Of a stretch of 64,000 nt of DNA, positions 8,852-17,536 are shown piece by piece. Origin of the DNA: an uncultured Coriobacteriaceae bacterium. GTDB taxonomy: Bacteria; Actinomycetota; Coriobacteriia; Coriobacteriales; Eggerthellaceae. Under the pieces are notes generated by a model, which was not told the origin of the DNA, did no database searches, and saw only the letters and a list, made by a program, of their open reading frames with translations. Location: the NCBI GenBank assembly GCA_949294735.1, contig CASFII010000006.1, forward strand, positions 527,068 through 591,067, written 5' to 3'. The stretch's first letter is position 1. Every line of letters begins with the position of its first letter. The position numbers and the translations under genes were made by a program.

Positions 8852-10024
8852 CTACAGTGCTAAGCGATAAATTTCTGCAGCGTCTTCCATGGTAAGTTTC
8901 TTGAAGCTACCGAACGGTTCACCCTTGTTTGCCTTCAGCGTAGGCAGCAACTTTTCGATGTCTTCTTCGTGAATACCCAGCTCTTCCAACGTAGTAGGCA
9001 TTCCTAAAGAAGCAAAGAACGCACGAGTCTCATCAATAGCATTCAAAGCATCCGCGTCAGGATCGCCCGTAGTTACCAGACCAAACACCTCGCGTCCATA
9101 TTGCGCGAAGCGCGCAGGATTTTCAGGATAGACATATTCCATCCACGCAGGGAACATGACCGCCAGGCCAGCACCATGGGTAATTTCAGGTTTAAACGCA
9201 GAAAGTTCGTGTTCTAAGCCATGCGTTGCCCAGTCTTCGTGACGCCCGACACCCGCCAAACCCTGGTGGCACAGCATGCCTGCCCACATAATGTTGGCGC
9301 GGGCGTCGTAGTTTTCAGGTTCCGCCAATACGCACGGCGCTTCCACGCGAATTGTGCGCATGAGCGATAAATTCAAATTGTCTGTTACTGGTACCGCACC
9401 CACGTCGTCAAAGAAGCGTTCCAGCAAATGAGCAAACATATCCGTCAAACCTGCAGCTGTCTGATAAGGAGGCAACGTAAATGTAAGTTCTGGATTCATG
9501 AACGCCAGCTTCGGGCGTTGAGCGTTGTTACCATAGCCCGACTTGCGCTGCAATTCGTCGTTGTTAAGCACGGCATTTTTGGAAGCTTCGCTACCTGCAG
9601 CAGGAATAGTCAGCACCACGGCAATAGGCAGTACGTCTTCGGTTTGCTGCTTCGTTTCGAAGAAATCCCAAATATCGCCATCATAGTGAGCGCCAACCGC
9701 TACCGCTTTTGCCGAGTCGATAACGCTGCCGCCACCAACAGCAAGCACCCAATCAAGGTTATGTTCTTTGCAAAGCGCTACACCTTCGCGCGCCAAACCT
9801 ATTTCGGGGTTGGGTCGCACGCCACCCAGCTCTACGTAACCAACACCCGCTGCATCGAGCGACGCTTTAATGCGGTCAATCAATCCGCTTTTAATGGCGC
9901 TCTGTCCACCGTAGTGCAGCAAAACCTTTTGCGCGCCGCGATGAGCCAATTCAGTACCCACCTTGCTTTCAGCGCCGCGACCAAATACAAAATGTGTTGG
10001 GGAAACAAATTCAAAGTTTTCCAT
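8852..10024 (-). CDS. Iron-containing (butanol-type) alcohol dehydrogenase
   Basis: 390 residues from the ATG at 10024, where AGGA precedes the start and the protein begins MENFEFVSPTHFVFGRG as in BDH/YqhD relatives; the frame open to 10099 is longer but lacks support. NAD(P)H-dependent interconversion of aldehydes and alcohols. Nucleotide-binding GGGSVIDSAKA (about 95-105), metal ligands in HEDWATHGLEHELSA and ITHGAGLA. In a fermentative anaerobe it probably disposes of reducing equivalents. Substrate not predictable. Confidence 0.88.
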   Translation of the reverse strand: MENFEFVSPTHFVFGRGAESKVGTELAHRGAQKVLLHYGGQSAIKSGLIDRIKASLDAAGVGYVELGGVRPNPEIGLAREGVALCKEHNLDWVLAVGGGSVIDSAKAVAVGAHYDGDIWDFFETKQQTEDVLPIAVVLTIPAAGSEASKNAVLNNDELQRKSGYGNNAQRPKLAFMNPELTFTLPPYQTAAGLTDMFAHLLERFFDDVGAVPVTDNLNLSLMRTIRVEAPCVLAEPENYDARANIMWAGMLCHQGLAGVGRHEDWATHGLEHELSAFKPEITHGAGLAVMFPAWMEYVYPENPARFAQYGREVFGLVTTGDPDADALNAIDETRAFFASLGMPTTLEELGIHEEDIEKLLPTLKANKGEPFGSFKKLTMEDAAEIYRLAL

Positions 10025-10087
10025 GAGTCCTGCCTTTACTACGCTGTTTGCAATTCGTTCGAATATGTTTAATGCCCATTGTACAAA

Positions 10088-10113
10088 AAGCGCACCCACA
10101 GAGGGGTGCGCTT
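10088..10113 (-). terminator. Terminator of ferritin gene
   Basis: Ten-base perfect stem (AAGCGCACCC / GGGTGCGCTT) followed on the minus strand by a run of T. Lies just after the ferritin stop. Confidence 0.8.
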
Positions 10114-10135
10114 CGGTTACAGGGAAGCGGTCAAT

Positions 10136-10651
10136 TTAGGCGTTAGCCAGTGGGCTTGGCGTGTTGTATACACGCGCCGCATTTTCCTGATCCAAGTCAT
10201 ACAGCGTACGTGCGTCTCCACCGAACAACTTCATGCGCGTAATCATGGTGTCAGCCGTGTCTTCTTCTTCCTGCTGCTCGGTAATGAACCAATCCAAAAA
10301 CTTCATGGTGCGGTAATCCTTGGCTTCCGCAGCTGCTGCATAGATGTCATTAATGAGCGATGTCACATATTTTTCATGTTCCAGACCAGCTTCCAGCGGT
10401 TCTAAGTAATTGCTGAAAGTTTTGTCGGGCATATCAATGGCGGTCAACTTCACCTTGCAGCCATTTTCGTGAAGGTAGTTACGGAAAATGAGCGCATGGT
10501 CACGTTCTTCTTGAGCTTGGATTTCGTACCAATTAGCAAAGCCTTTCAAACCCTCTTCTTCGTAGTAGTCTGCGAAGGAAAGATACAGATAGGCAGAATA
10601 AAATTCCTTGTTAATTTGGTCGTTGATAAGCTCATATACTTTTGTGTCCAT
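10136..10651 (-). CDS. ftn: Ferritin (iron storage, non-haem)
   Basis: 171 residues, typical bacterial FtnA length. Forms 24-mer shells that oxidise Fe(II) and store a ferric mineral. The ferroxidase ligands are visible: Glu in NKEFYSAYLYLS, EIQAQEERDHA (Glu and His), and the acidic/Gln run EQQEEEDTAD in helix D. No haem-binding Met as in bacterioferritin. GGATAAC precedes the start. Relevant to the possible iron-organelle locus at 16802-19618. Confidence 0.93.
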   Translation of the reverse strand: MDTKVYELINDQINKEFYSAYLYLSFADYYEEEGLKGFANWYEIQAQEERDHALIFRNYLHENGCKVKLTAIDMPDKTFSNYLEPLEAGLEHEKYVTSLINDIYAAAAEAKDYRTMKFLDWFITEQQEEEDTADTMITRMKLFGGDARTLYDLDQENAARVYNTPSPLANA

Positions 10652-10692
10652 GGGAGTTATCCTTTCTGCTAGTTTGCAAATTCTAGTAACAA

Positions 10693-12765
10693 TTATTTCC
10701 CTTCGGCGCGAGCAGCATGATAAGCGTCAACCATCTTCTTGGTTACGTCGTGCGGAGCTTCTTCATAGCCTTCTACCGTGATGGTGTAGGAACCGCTACC
10801 GCGCGTAATGGAGCGCAAATCCTTCGTGTAGGTGAGAACCTCAGCATACGGAGCGCGCACCATGATGATGGTTTCGCCCGCGTCGTTGGAGTCCGTGCCT
10901 ACAATGCGGCCGCGACGGGTGGAGATGTCGCCCATTACCGCACCAGCGTATTCTTCGCTTACTGTAATGCTCATGTTGGCCATCGGCTCAAGCAATACGG
11001 GGTTCGCTTTTTCACAGGCAGCCCTAAAGCCAATGCGAGCAGCGGTCTTGAATGCCATTTCGTTAGAGTCTACGGGATGATAGCTACCGTCGAATACCGC
11101 TACCTTAATGTCAACCATGGGATACCCAGCCAAGAAGCCTTCAGCCATGGCTTCCTGCACGCCCTTATCAACGGCAGGAATCAGACCGCCCGGAATAGCA
11201 CCGCCTTTGATTTCGTCAACGAATTCGTAGCCAGCACCTGGGTTCGGGGAAAGACGCAACCAGCAGTCGCCGAACTGGCCAGCGCCACCCGTTTGCTTCT
11301 TATGACGACCCTGAGCTTCGGCGGTCTTGCGAATGGTTTCACGATACGGAACACGAACAGGAACCAGCTTAGCTTCAACGCCCGTTTGTTCCTTCAGGCG
11401 GGAAAGTAGCATGTCAACCTGAGCTTCACCCATGGTGGTAACCACGGTCTGGTGGGTTTCTTCGCTGCGGTTAATACGAATAGTGGGATCAACTTCAGCC
11501 ATACGTGCGAGGAAGGTACCCAGCTTGTCTTCGTCTTTTTTGTTGACCGCTTCAATAGCCACTGGATACTGCGGCGTGGGCAGCGGCAGCGGGTCGATGG
11601 AAATTTCGCCTGACTGGGAAAGCGTGTCGCCCGACTTAGTTTCGGAAAGCTTCGGAACCACAATAATGTCGCCAGCCTTTGCGCTTTTGACGTCCGTAGG
11701 CTCCTTGCCCATCATGACATACAAATGACCCAGGCGTTCTTTTTTGCCCGTGCGGGAGTTGATGAGTTCCATGCCAGGTTCCAGAATGCCCGCCAGAACT
11801 TTAAGGAAGCTCATGCGGCCAACGAACGGGTCGGACAGCGTTTTGAACACAAACGCTGCAGGACGCTTGGTTTCGTCGATAGCGATGGTGTCGCCGCCGG
11901 CCATCTGGAAGCGACCGTGTGAACGCGGATGCGGGAAGTACGTGCAGATGTCTTCCATGAGGCCCTGAATGCCTTGCTTGATGATGGTAGAACCAACAAA
12001 CACCGGAATGAAGAGTTCCTGAGCAATGGCCTTATCCAGCAGCGATTCCAGTTCTTCCTGGGTCAGCTGTTCTTCGCCGTCCAGGTACTTCATCATGAGT
12101 TCGTCATCAGCTTCAGCAACCAGGTCACAGAGCTTGTCGCGTGCATTTTGAGCTGCGTCAGCATATTCAGCAGGAATGTCTTCGATGCGTTCTGCCGTGC
12201 CGTCGCCGTCAAAGTAACGAGCCTTCATACGAATGATGTCGATGACGCCCTTGAAGTCTTTGTCTACCCCAATAGGAATAGTAACGGCGCCCAAACGAGA
12301 ACCGAAGCGTGCATGGAGGGTTGCCATGGCGGCGTCGAAGTTCGCGTTTTCACGGTCAATGTGGTTGATGAATACTGCGCGAGAAAGACGCATGTTTTCT
12401 GCTTCGCGCCAAAGTTTGGTGGTCATAACCTGCGGACCAGCCACTGCGTCAACCACAAACAATGCCATTTCAGCGGCCTGCATGGTGGCTAACGTGTCAC
12501 CAATAAAGTCTGGGTGACCAGAGGTGTCTAACAGGTTGATTTTGAAGTCCTTGTAAGGAATAGGTGCAATGGACGTGCTAATGGTGAACTTGCGCTTGAT
12601 TTCTTCGGCGTCATAGTCCAGATAAGACTTGCCATCGTGAGTTGTGCCCATACGCGGAGTTTTGCCGGAGACGTAGAGCATTGCTTCGGCCAGAGACGTT
12701 TTGCCGGCACCGTCTTGACCGACAAGCACAATGTTGCGCACATGTTCTGTAGCAGGAGCTGCCAT
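10693..12765 (-). CDS. Elongation factor G-like GTPase (FusA2 type)
   Basis: 690 residues from ATG 12765; the frame extends to 12813 but MAAPATEHVRNIVLVG matches the usual start. Domains as in EF-G: P-loop GQDGAGKTSLAEA, DTSGHPDF (G3), NHID in place of NKxD (G4), then domains II-V ending in the EGYEEAPHDVTKK region. Switch and G4 sequences differ from canonical EF-G (GHDGTGKT/NKMD-like positions changed), so this is one of the actinobacterial/clostridial EF-G paralogues whose role (translocation variant, recycling, or ribosome protection) is not settled. Divergent from engB. Confidence 0.85.
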   Translation of the reverse strand: MAAPATEHVRNIVLVGQDGAGKTSLAEAMLYVSGKTPRMGTTHDGKSYLDYDAEEIKRKFTISTSIAPIPYKDFKINLLDTSGHPDFIGDTLATMQAAEMALFVVDAVAGPQVMTTKLWREAENMRLSRAVFINHIDRENANFDAAMATLHARFGSRLGAVTIPIGVDKDFKGVIDIIRMKARYFDGDGTAERIEDIPAEYADAAQNARDKLCDLVAEADDELMMKYLDGEEQLTQEELESLLDKAIAQELFIPVFVGSTIIKQGIQGLMEDICTYFPHPRSHGRFQMAGGDTIAIDETKRPAAFVFKTLSDPFVGRMSFLKVLAGILEPGMELINSRTGKKERLGHLYVMMGKEPTDVKSAKAGDIIVVPKLSETKSGDTLSQSGEISIDPLPLPTPQYPVAIEAVNKKDEDKLGTFLARMAEVDPTIRINRSEETHQTVVTTMGEAQVDMLLSRLKEQTGVEAKLVPVRVPYRETIRKTAEAQGRHKKQTGGAGQFGDCWLRLSPNPGAGYEFVDEIKGGAIPGGLIPAVDKGVQEAMAEGFLAGYPMVDIKVAVFDGSYHPVDSNEMAFKTAARIGFRAACEKANPVLLEPMANMSITVSEEYAGAVMGDISTRRGRIVGTDSNDAGETIIMVRAPYAEVLTYTKDLRSITRGSGSYTITVEGYEEAPHDVTKKMVDAYHAARAEGK

Positions 12766-12968
12766 AATGACCACCAACTTTCTTGTTAGATTGTCTTTCG
12801 CGCACGCTTTCAATAAATGAATGCTATTACGCTATCAGCAAATTTCAGTATAGCGAAAGTCAGGGGTTTTTCAGCGGCGATTTTAGGCTTACGTGGGTAT
12901 TTGTTAAAATTCGGACAACTAACGCATTGATTAATCGGGCTGCTTTGCCGCCCCTGTGAAGGATTACT

Positions 12969-13547
12969 ATGAACTACCATAAAGCAACGTTTAAAGCTGC
13001 CTACGGAACCTCTTCTCAGTTGCCACCCAGTACGCACCCAGAGGTCTCATTTGCGGGACGTTCCAACGTGGGCAAGTCTTCTCTTTTGAATAAGCTTATG
13101 TATAGAAAGGGTTTGGCGAAGGTATCTGCCACGCCTGGCAAAACAGCCACCATTAATTTTTACGACGTTGACGGCGTAGACTTTGTGGATTTGCCTGGCT
13201 ATGGCTTTGCGAAGGTATCCAAAAAGGAAAAAGACCGCTGGTCGGAGCTTATTGAGGGCTACTTCAACGACGAGCGCATTTTTTCTCTGGTGGTAGCGCT
13301 GATTGACATTCGTCACGAAGCCACGCTGCTGGATGTACACATGGTGGAATTTCTGCGCGAAAGCGGGTTACCTTTCGCCATTGTGCTGACAAAAGCCGAC
13401 AAGCTTTCCAAGCAGCAAACCATTAAGCAGACGGCTGCCATCCGCAAGCAGCTGAAGCTGCCGAAGGAAGTCCCGTTTATTGCTACTTCCTCCGAAAAAG
13501 GCACAGGTATAGACGATCTTCGTGCCTTAATTGGGGAATATATTTAG
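12969..13547 (+). CDS. engB: Ribosome biogenesis GTPase EngB/YsxC
   Basis: 192 residues, normal for the family. Small GTPase needed for late 50S assembly. G1 GRSNVGKSSLLN, G2 TPGKT, G3 DLPGYGFAKV, G4 TKADK, G5 TSSEKGTG are all present. ATG at 12969 has AAGGAT seven bases upstream. Stands alone, followed by the repeat-rich gap before the AAA ATPase. Confidence 0.95.
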   Translation: MNYHKATFKAAYGTSSQLPPSTHPEVSFAGRSNVGKSSLLNKLMYRKGLAKVSATPGKTATINFYDVDGVDFVDLPGYGFAKVSKKEKDRWSELIEGYFNDERIFSLVVALIDIRHEATLLDVHMVEFLRESGLPFAIVLTKADKLSKQQTIKQTAAIRKQLKLPKEVPFIATSSEKGTGIDDLRALIGEYI

Positions 13548-13584
13548 CGGCGACTTTGTGATTTCTTTTTGACTTGGAGCAATA

Positions 13585-13670
13585 AACTTTTTCCAGGGAC
13601 TTTTTTGTAGTTTGCTCAACTTTTTCGAGGGACTTTTTGGCAATATCGCAACTTTTTCCAGGGACTTTTT
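13585..13670. repeat. Three 21-bp direct repeats at ~32-bp period
   Basis: Copies at 13585-13605, 13618-13638 and 13650-13670 read AACTTTTTCCAGGGACTTTT plus T; the middle copy has one change. The period of 32-33 bp equals three helical turns. They lie between engB and the AAA ATPase promoter. Confidence 0.85.
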
Positions 13671-13704
13671 GCGGAATTGCACCGCCTGAATGCAAAATTC
13701 GCTT

Positions 13705-13759
13705 AAAAATGCACTGCGACAGTGCATTTTTTTGCTATAATCTGCACTGTGGCAGTGCA
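13705..13759 (+). promoter_or_regulatory. Promoter with two identical-arm palindromes (operator)
   Basis: TGCACTG-N3-CAGTGCA occurs at 13710-13726 and again at 13743-13759, centres 33 bp apart. Between them is an extended -10, TG-C-TATAAT (TATAAT at 13736-13741). The first palindrome is extended by A5/T5 and could also act as a hairpin. This geometry suggests a dimeric repressor or activator binding both sites on one DNA face to control the ATPase gene 35 nt downstream. Confidence 0.7.
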
Positions 13760-13794
13760 AATACTTCACAAAACCAGAGGAACGAAGGTTCGAA

Positions 13795-14961
13795 ATGGAA
13801 ACGCTCTACGAATACATGCAGAACCAACTAGCGCACACCAACAGCTCTTTCAAGCGCTATCAATACAGTCGTATCAACTGGGAAAACAGAATGCTTGCCT
13901 TGGTTGGACCGCGCGGTGTAGGTAAAACTACCCTCTTTCTGCAACGTATTCAGGAAGCTCATCCGGACGGCAGTGCGCTCTACGTAAGCGCAGATCACCT
14001 CTATTTCACTACACATACGCTTTTGGAAGTTGCGGACGCTTTCCAGAAGAACGGTGGGACACACCTGTTTATTGACGAAGTGCACAAGTATCCAGGTTGG
14101 TCCCGCGAACTGAAGAACATATACGATGCTTATCCCAGCCTACACGTTTGCTTTACAGGGTCTTCAGTCCTGGATATAGAAAAGGGTGAAGCAGATCTTT
14201 CGCGCCGCGCGCCGCGCTACTTAATGCAAGGGCTTTCGTTTCGTGAATTCTTGAAGATTCGCCACAATATTGACGCGCCACAGTTAACGCTTGACCAGAT
14301 TCTGGAAAACCAAGCAACTATTCCTGGCGTTGAGCACCCTTTACCCCTGTTTGAAGAATACCTCCATACGGGATATTACCCCTTTGGAACCGACGCTGAC
14401 TTTGAAGTGGAATTGCGCCAAGTTATAACGCGCACCATTGAACAAGACATTCCCGCTTACGCGCAGATGACCATGGCAACCGCTAGAAAGCTATTGAAGC
14501 TTATGGTGGTTATTAGCGAACTAGTGCCGTTTAAGCCTAACATGAGTAATTTAGCCAAGCAGATTCAGGTGAGTAGAAACAATGTGGAAGACTACTTAAT
14601 CTACCTGGAAAAGGCCGGCATGATTGCTCTTCTTCGTACAGGAGCTAGCGGGTTGGGGGCGTTAGGTAAGGCCGAAAAGGTTTATCTAGACAACCCAAAT
14701 ATTCTATACAATCTTTCTGAATCGGCAGATATAGGCACCGTTCGCGAAACATTCTTCCTCAACCAGATGCGCGTAAATCAGCTGGTCACCGCTTCATCAG
14801 CAGCTGATTTCGAAATAAAGGGTTGTACATTTGAAATTGGTGGACTAAACAAGGGACAAAGCCAGATTAAGGGTGTTAGCAATGGCTTCGTGGTAAAAGA
14901 CGGGATTGAACACGGCTTCGGCAACGTCATCCCGCTTTGGACGTTTGGGTTGAATTACTAG
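13795..14961 (+). CDS. AAA ATPase of the AAA_14/DUF4143-like family
   Basis: 388 residues. Walker A GPRGVGKTTLF (about 39-49), Walker B FIDEVHKYPGW (about 96-106), sensor CFTGSSVLDIEKGEADLSRR, LSFREFL. This is the layout of the prokaryotic AAA_14 ATPases with an HTH-like middle (SNLAKQIQVSRNNVEDYLIYLEKAGMI) and a nuclease-like or degenerate C-terminal region. Function is unknown for nearly all members; some act as toxin- or defence-like elements, others as mobile accessory genes. The dedicated two-palindrome promoter upstream is unusual. Single-gene unit ended by a hairpin at 14970-15000. Confidence 0.75.
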   Translation: METLYEYMQNQLAHTNSSFKRYQYSRINWENRMLALVGPRGVGKTTLFLQRIQEAHPDGSALYVSADHLYFTTHTLLEVADAFQKNGGTHLFIDEVHKYPGWSRELKNIYDAYPSLHVCFTGSSVLDIEKGEADLSRRAPRYLMQGLSFREFLKIRHNIDAPQLTLDQILENQATIPGVEHPLPLFEEYLHTGYYPFGTDADFEVELRQVITRTIEQDIPAYAQMTMATARKLLKLMVVISELVPFKPNMSNLAKQIQVSRNNVEDYLIYLEKAGMIALLRTGASGLGALGKAEKVYLDNPNILYNLSESADIGTVRETFFLNQMRVNQLVTASSAADFEIKGCTFEIGGLNKGQSQIKGVSNGFVVKDGIEHGFGNVIPLWTFGLNY

Positions 14962-14969
14962 GGTTTGAA

Positions 14970-15000
14970 AGAGAAGGGCTTAAAAGCAAGCCCCTTCTCT
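14970..15000. terminator. Bidirectional hairpin between ATPase and small gene
   Basis: Arms AGAGAAGGGCTT and AAGCCCCTTCTCT with a short loop separate two convergent genes. Confidence 0.6.
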
Positions 15001-15015
15001 TGCAGACAACGACAG

Positions 15016-15246
15016 CTAGCTTTCTGTCATGCGGACGACTGCGCCTTCGGTGTCCCAGTATTCCCACAGACCTGGGATTTCAGAGCCGTCAGGTTTTACC
15101 TCTATCCACCATGCCCACTCGGGTTCGCCGTATGGAACGAATTTACGCGTGCCGTCTAGACTAACTAGATTGGCGCCCTCGCGTTTTACTGCAACTTTGT
15201 CGGCGCAATTGTTTGTATGTAAAGTGGTGTTTTCGTTGGTGTTCAT
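15016..15246 (-). CDS. Small hypothetical protein (76 aa)
   Basis: Reads M-N-T-N-E-N..., with a Trp-rich centre (EPEWAWWIEVKPDGSEIPGLWEYWDTEG). AGAAGG stands six bases before the ATG, and the codon pattern looks coding. No domain recognised. It is convergent with the AAA ATPase. The Trp-rich acidic composition suggests a small soluble protein; function not inferred. Confidence 0.55.
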   Translation of the reverse strand: MNTNENTTLHTNNCADKVAVKREGANLVSLDGTRKFVPYGEPEWAWWIEVKPDGSEIPGLWEYWDTEGAVVRMTES

Positions 15247-15584
15247 AGAGCCTTCTTTAATCTTTTTTTGCCCGTAATTTCTTCTATTTTATAAACCACC
15301 AGCACGATTAAAAGTTAGCAGTTGCGTTTAATCGGTTCACACTCATCCTATTCCGAGAAAAGGTGGATTTCCACCTGGTTTCGGAATAGAACAGCTTTTG
15401 CCTAAAAGGGTGAGGTTTACTACAACAACACCCGCCCTTTTCGGGAATTTTGCGCTAATATGCTTTCGGCAAAAAACAACTTGGGGTGCCGCTGAAATGA
15501 CCCCGCAGCCAGCCAAAAGGATGCGCAACAACCGAAAGACCCCGCAGGTAACTGAAAGAATACGCCGCAGCCGAAAGAACGGGC
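15247..15584. other. Intergenic gap with hairpin
   Basis: 338 nt upstream of the exported nuclease and of the small gene (divergent). The only clear element is a strong hairpin at 15350-15387 (ATTCCGA...AGGTGGA / TCCACCT...TCGGAAT). No reliable promoter picked out. Confidence 0.5.
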
Positions 15585-16715
15585 ATGAACAAAACCGAAT
15601 TGGAACAGAAATTGGCAAAGCAAAGCATGAAGAAGTTTTCAAAAGGCAAGCTCACCGTTTCTGGTCTTATTGTCTGCCTGTTATTGGCCGTTGCAGTCGG
15701 CTGTTCTGCCTTAGGGCTTGGCGGCGCCGAAGAAGAAAACTCCTATATCTTTGGCGAAGGCGGATCAGCCGAAATCTCTGTCCAGCAGGCTGAAAAAGAA
15801 GCCTCCGCGGGCGAAGACGCATTCGACCTCGCCAAGGTTCCTAACTACACTGGCTCACCTTGGACCATCGTCAACAACAATGAGCCCGAACTTTCCACCG
15901 CCAACGCCAAAGGCATAACCGAATTCTATTCACCCCTAGACGACCTGGGGCGATGCGGTACCACCATTGCTTTAATTGGCCCAGAAACCCTGCCTACAGA
16001 AAAGCGCAAAGACATCGGGATGATCAAACCCACCGGTTGGCATACGGTGCGCTACGACGACCTCATTGAAGACAAGTACCTCTACAATCGCTGTCACCTG
16101 ATTGGCCATCAACTGGCTGGCGAAGATGCCAACAAAAACAATCTCATCACGGGCACGCGCTACATGAATACCGAAGGCATGCTGCCCTTCGAAAACGAAG
16201 TTGCTGAATATGTCCACTCCACGGGCAACCACGTGCTATACCGCTGCACCCCTATCTTCGTGGATGATGAACTGGTCGCTCGCGGTGTTCACATGGAAGC
16301 ACTATCCGTTGAGGATAACGGCGAAGGCGTGAAATTCGACGTATTCTGCTACAACGTGCAGCCTGGCATCAGTATTGATTATGCCACGGGCGAAAGCTGG
16401 CGCGATGAAACCATGCTTTTGGGGATTACGGATGATGGGTCGCCTGCTGCGGATAGCACGAATGGCTCAAGCGGTTCAAGCAGCGGCACAAACAATGCCG
16501 AAGGTTCCGCGAACGCTTCGGGCGAATCGGCTTCAGAAGGCTCGGCTGCTGAAACCGAACTAACCTATGTACTGAATACGAAATCGCATAAATTCCACCT
16601 GCCCACCTGCGATGGCGCCCAGGATATGAACGCAAACAACAAGCAAGAATTCACAGGTACCCGAAGCGAACTCATCGACGAAGGGTATTCGCCCTGTCAG
16701 GCGTGCAACCCATAA
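15585..16715 (+). CDS. Exported DNA/RNA non-specific endonuclease with C-terminal metal-binding module
   Basis: 376 residues. A basic N-terminus and hydrophobic segment (about 25-42) ending V-G-C-S suggests a lipoprotein or signal anchor. Residues about 70-270 are a DNA/RNA non-specific endonuclease domain of the EndA-like branch: YNRCHLIGHQLAGEDANKNNLITGTRYMN, with the catalytic His and metal-binding Asn, then GNHVLYRCTP. After a Ser/Gly linker the C-terminus (YVLNTKSHKFHLPTC...GYSPCQACNP) has the four-Cys-type pattern of Ada-like metal-binding domains seen at the end of many such nucleases. Likely scavenges or processes extracellular DNA. RBS is weak; an internal ATG at 15627 is an alternative start. 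Confidence 0.85.
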   Translation: MNKTELEQKLAKQSMKKFSKGKLTVSGLIVCLLLAVAVGCSALGLGGAEEENSYIFGEGGSAEISVQQAEKEASAGEDAFDLAKVPNYTGSPWTIVNNNEPELSTANAKGITEFYSPLDDLGRCGTTIALIGPETLPTEKRKDIGMIKPTGWHTVRYDDLIEDKYLYNRCHLIGHQLAGEDANKNNLITGTRYMNTEGMLPFENEVAEYVHSTGNHVLYRCTPIFVDDELVARGVHMEALSVEDNGEGVKFDVFCYNVQPGISIDYATGESWRDETMLLGITDDGSPAADSTNGSSGSSSGTNNAEGSANASGESASEGSAAETELTYVLNTKSHKFHLPTCDGAQDMNANNKQEFTGTRSELIDEGYSPCQACNP

Positions 16716-16733
16716 CAGTAAACCTGGAAACCC

Positions 16734-16747
16734 AAAAGACACGTCCC
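16734..16747 (-). repeat. Copy of the GGGACGTGTCTTTT motif
   Basis: Same 14-mer as at 8607, 8806 (complement) and 42867, each in non-coding DNA beside a stop codon. Confidence 0.6.
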
Positions 16748-16801
16748 CTTGGTTCCCATGGTTTCATGGCTTCGTCCTGACAAGCATGTAATCCTTAGAA
16801 T

Positions 16802-16882
16802 CTATTTGTGCTTATAACCGGTATAAATTGATGCCACCGCGCAAATTAACATAGCCCAACCAAAAAACTTATGCATCTTCAT
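16802..16882 (-). CDS. 26-residue membrane peptide beside iron-regulated locus
   Basis: Too short for ordinary gene finders. From the ATG at 16880-16882 the peptide starts MKMHKFFGWAMLICAVA and ends YTGYKHK before TAG. One hydrophobic helix flanked by Lys/His on both ends indicates a single-pass membrane peptide. A very strong AGGAGGAAAGGG lies upstream of the start, better than most genes here, which argues for real translation. It is divergent from the glycine-zipper/P-type ATPase pair and shares their control region with its DtxR-type box. Comparable to the small membrane proteins found with iron-organelle or Feo genes, but that is inference. Confidence 0.65.
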   Translation of the reverse strand: MKMHKFFGWAMLICAVASIYTGYKHK

Positions 16883-16973
16883 AGCGTTCCCTTTCCTCCT
16901 GCTCTTAAGTAATCCTAATCTTGCCCTAATCTTGCTCTAATTAAATCACGATTAGAAAAAATGTTTGCTAAGG

Positions 16974-17002
16974 TTGACTTATATCAAGTATACCACTATT
17001 CT
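16974..17002 (+). promoter_or_regulatory. Sigma-70 promoter of the iron-locus operon
   Basis: TTGACT (16974-16979), 17-nt spacer, TATTCT (16997-17002), pointing toward the glycine-zipper gene. The DtxR-type box starts 10 nt beyond, over the expected start site. Confidence 0.65.
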
Positions 17003-17011
17003 TGTCAATAG

Positions 17012-17030
17012 TTAGTTAAGGCTAACTTAG
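17012..17030. promoter_or_regulatory. DtxR/IdeR-type iron box
   Basis: TTAGTTAAGGCTAACTTAG matches the DtxR/IdeR consensus at 15 of 19 positions by eye, including the central AGGCTAAC. It lies just downstream of the -10 element, a position where a metal-bound repressor would block transcription when iron is plentiful. Confidence 0.75.
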
Positions 17031-17173
17031 TTGTTAAAAATTCAGATATGTTTCGAAGCTAGATGCATCTTTTGCATTCGCTCTGTTTTGCACCGCCGTG
17101 TTTCGATTCCGTCTGAGCGCTAAACACCAAACAACTAAGAGAGCTCTGTCGAACTGGCAATAAGGAGGTTACC

Positions 17174-17494
17174 ATGGGCATGAAAACAGGATCGTTGCTG
17201 GTAGGAGCAGGCTTTTTGCTGGGAACTGTAGGCGTAAAAGCACTCACGAGCCAACAAGCAAAGCGCTGCTATGTACAAAGTGCAGCATATGCACTTCGTG
17301 CCAAGCAGTATTACGAAGAAGTGGTTGAACAGGCAAAAGCCGAGGTGGATGACATTATTGCCGAAGCAGAATACATCAACACGCAAGCTGCCGCTGAAGA
17401 GGCCGTGGAAGTTGCTCCCGAGTCGATCCCCGAACCCACTAAAGAAGAAACAAAGAAACCTAGGAAGAAAACGGCAGCAAAACCTGCCCAGTAG
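17174..17494 (+). CDS. Small glycine-zipper membrane protein (DUF6110-like)
   Basis: 106 residues. N-terminal hydrophobic stretch with small-residue spacing (G-S-L-L-V-G-A-G-F-L-L-G-T-V-G) resembles a glycine zipper. A helical region rich in Ala, Glu and Lys follows, and a Lys/Pro tail. I recognise the pattern of DUF6110-type proteins that precede heavy-metal P-type ATPases. GGAGG lies upstream of the ATG. It sits 42 nt before the ATPase gene under the same iron-box promoter. In ferrosome (fez) clusters a small hydrophobic partner protein accompanies the ATPase; this is a candidate equivalent, by inference. Confidence 0.75.
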   Translation: MGMKTGSLLVGAGFLLGTVGVKALTSQQAKRCYVQSAAYALRAKQYYEEVVEQAKAEVDDIIAEAEYINTQAAAEEAVEVAPESIPEPTKEETKKPRKKTAAKPAQ

Positions 17495-17536
17495 GCACAG
17501 CTTTGCCAAACAGAGCGAAACGAAAGTTGTTTTCGC

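Noticed and set aside
10024..10099. Upstream extension of the alcohol dehydrogenase
   Set aside because: RBS and family alignment favour ATG 10024; extension overlaps the ferritin terminator.
13585..13670. Three short repeats as a mini CRISPR
   Set aside because: Gaps are only 11-12 nt and differ too little; no cas genes in the window.
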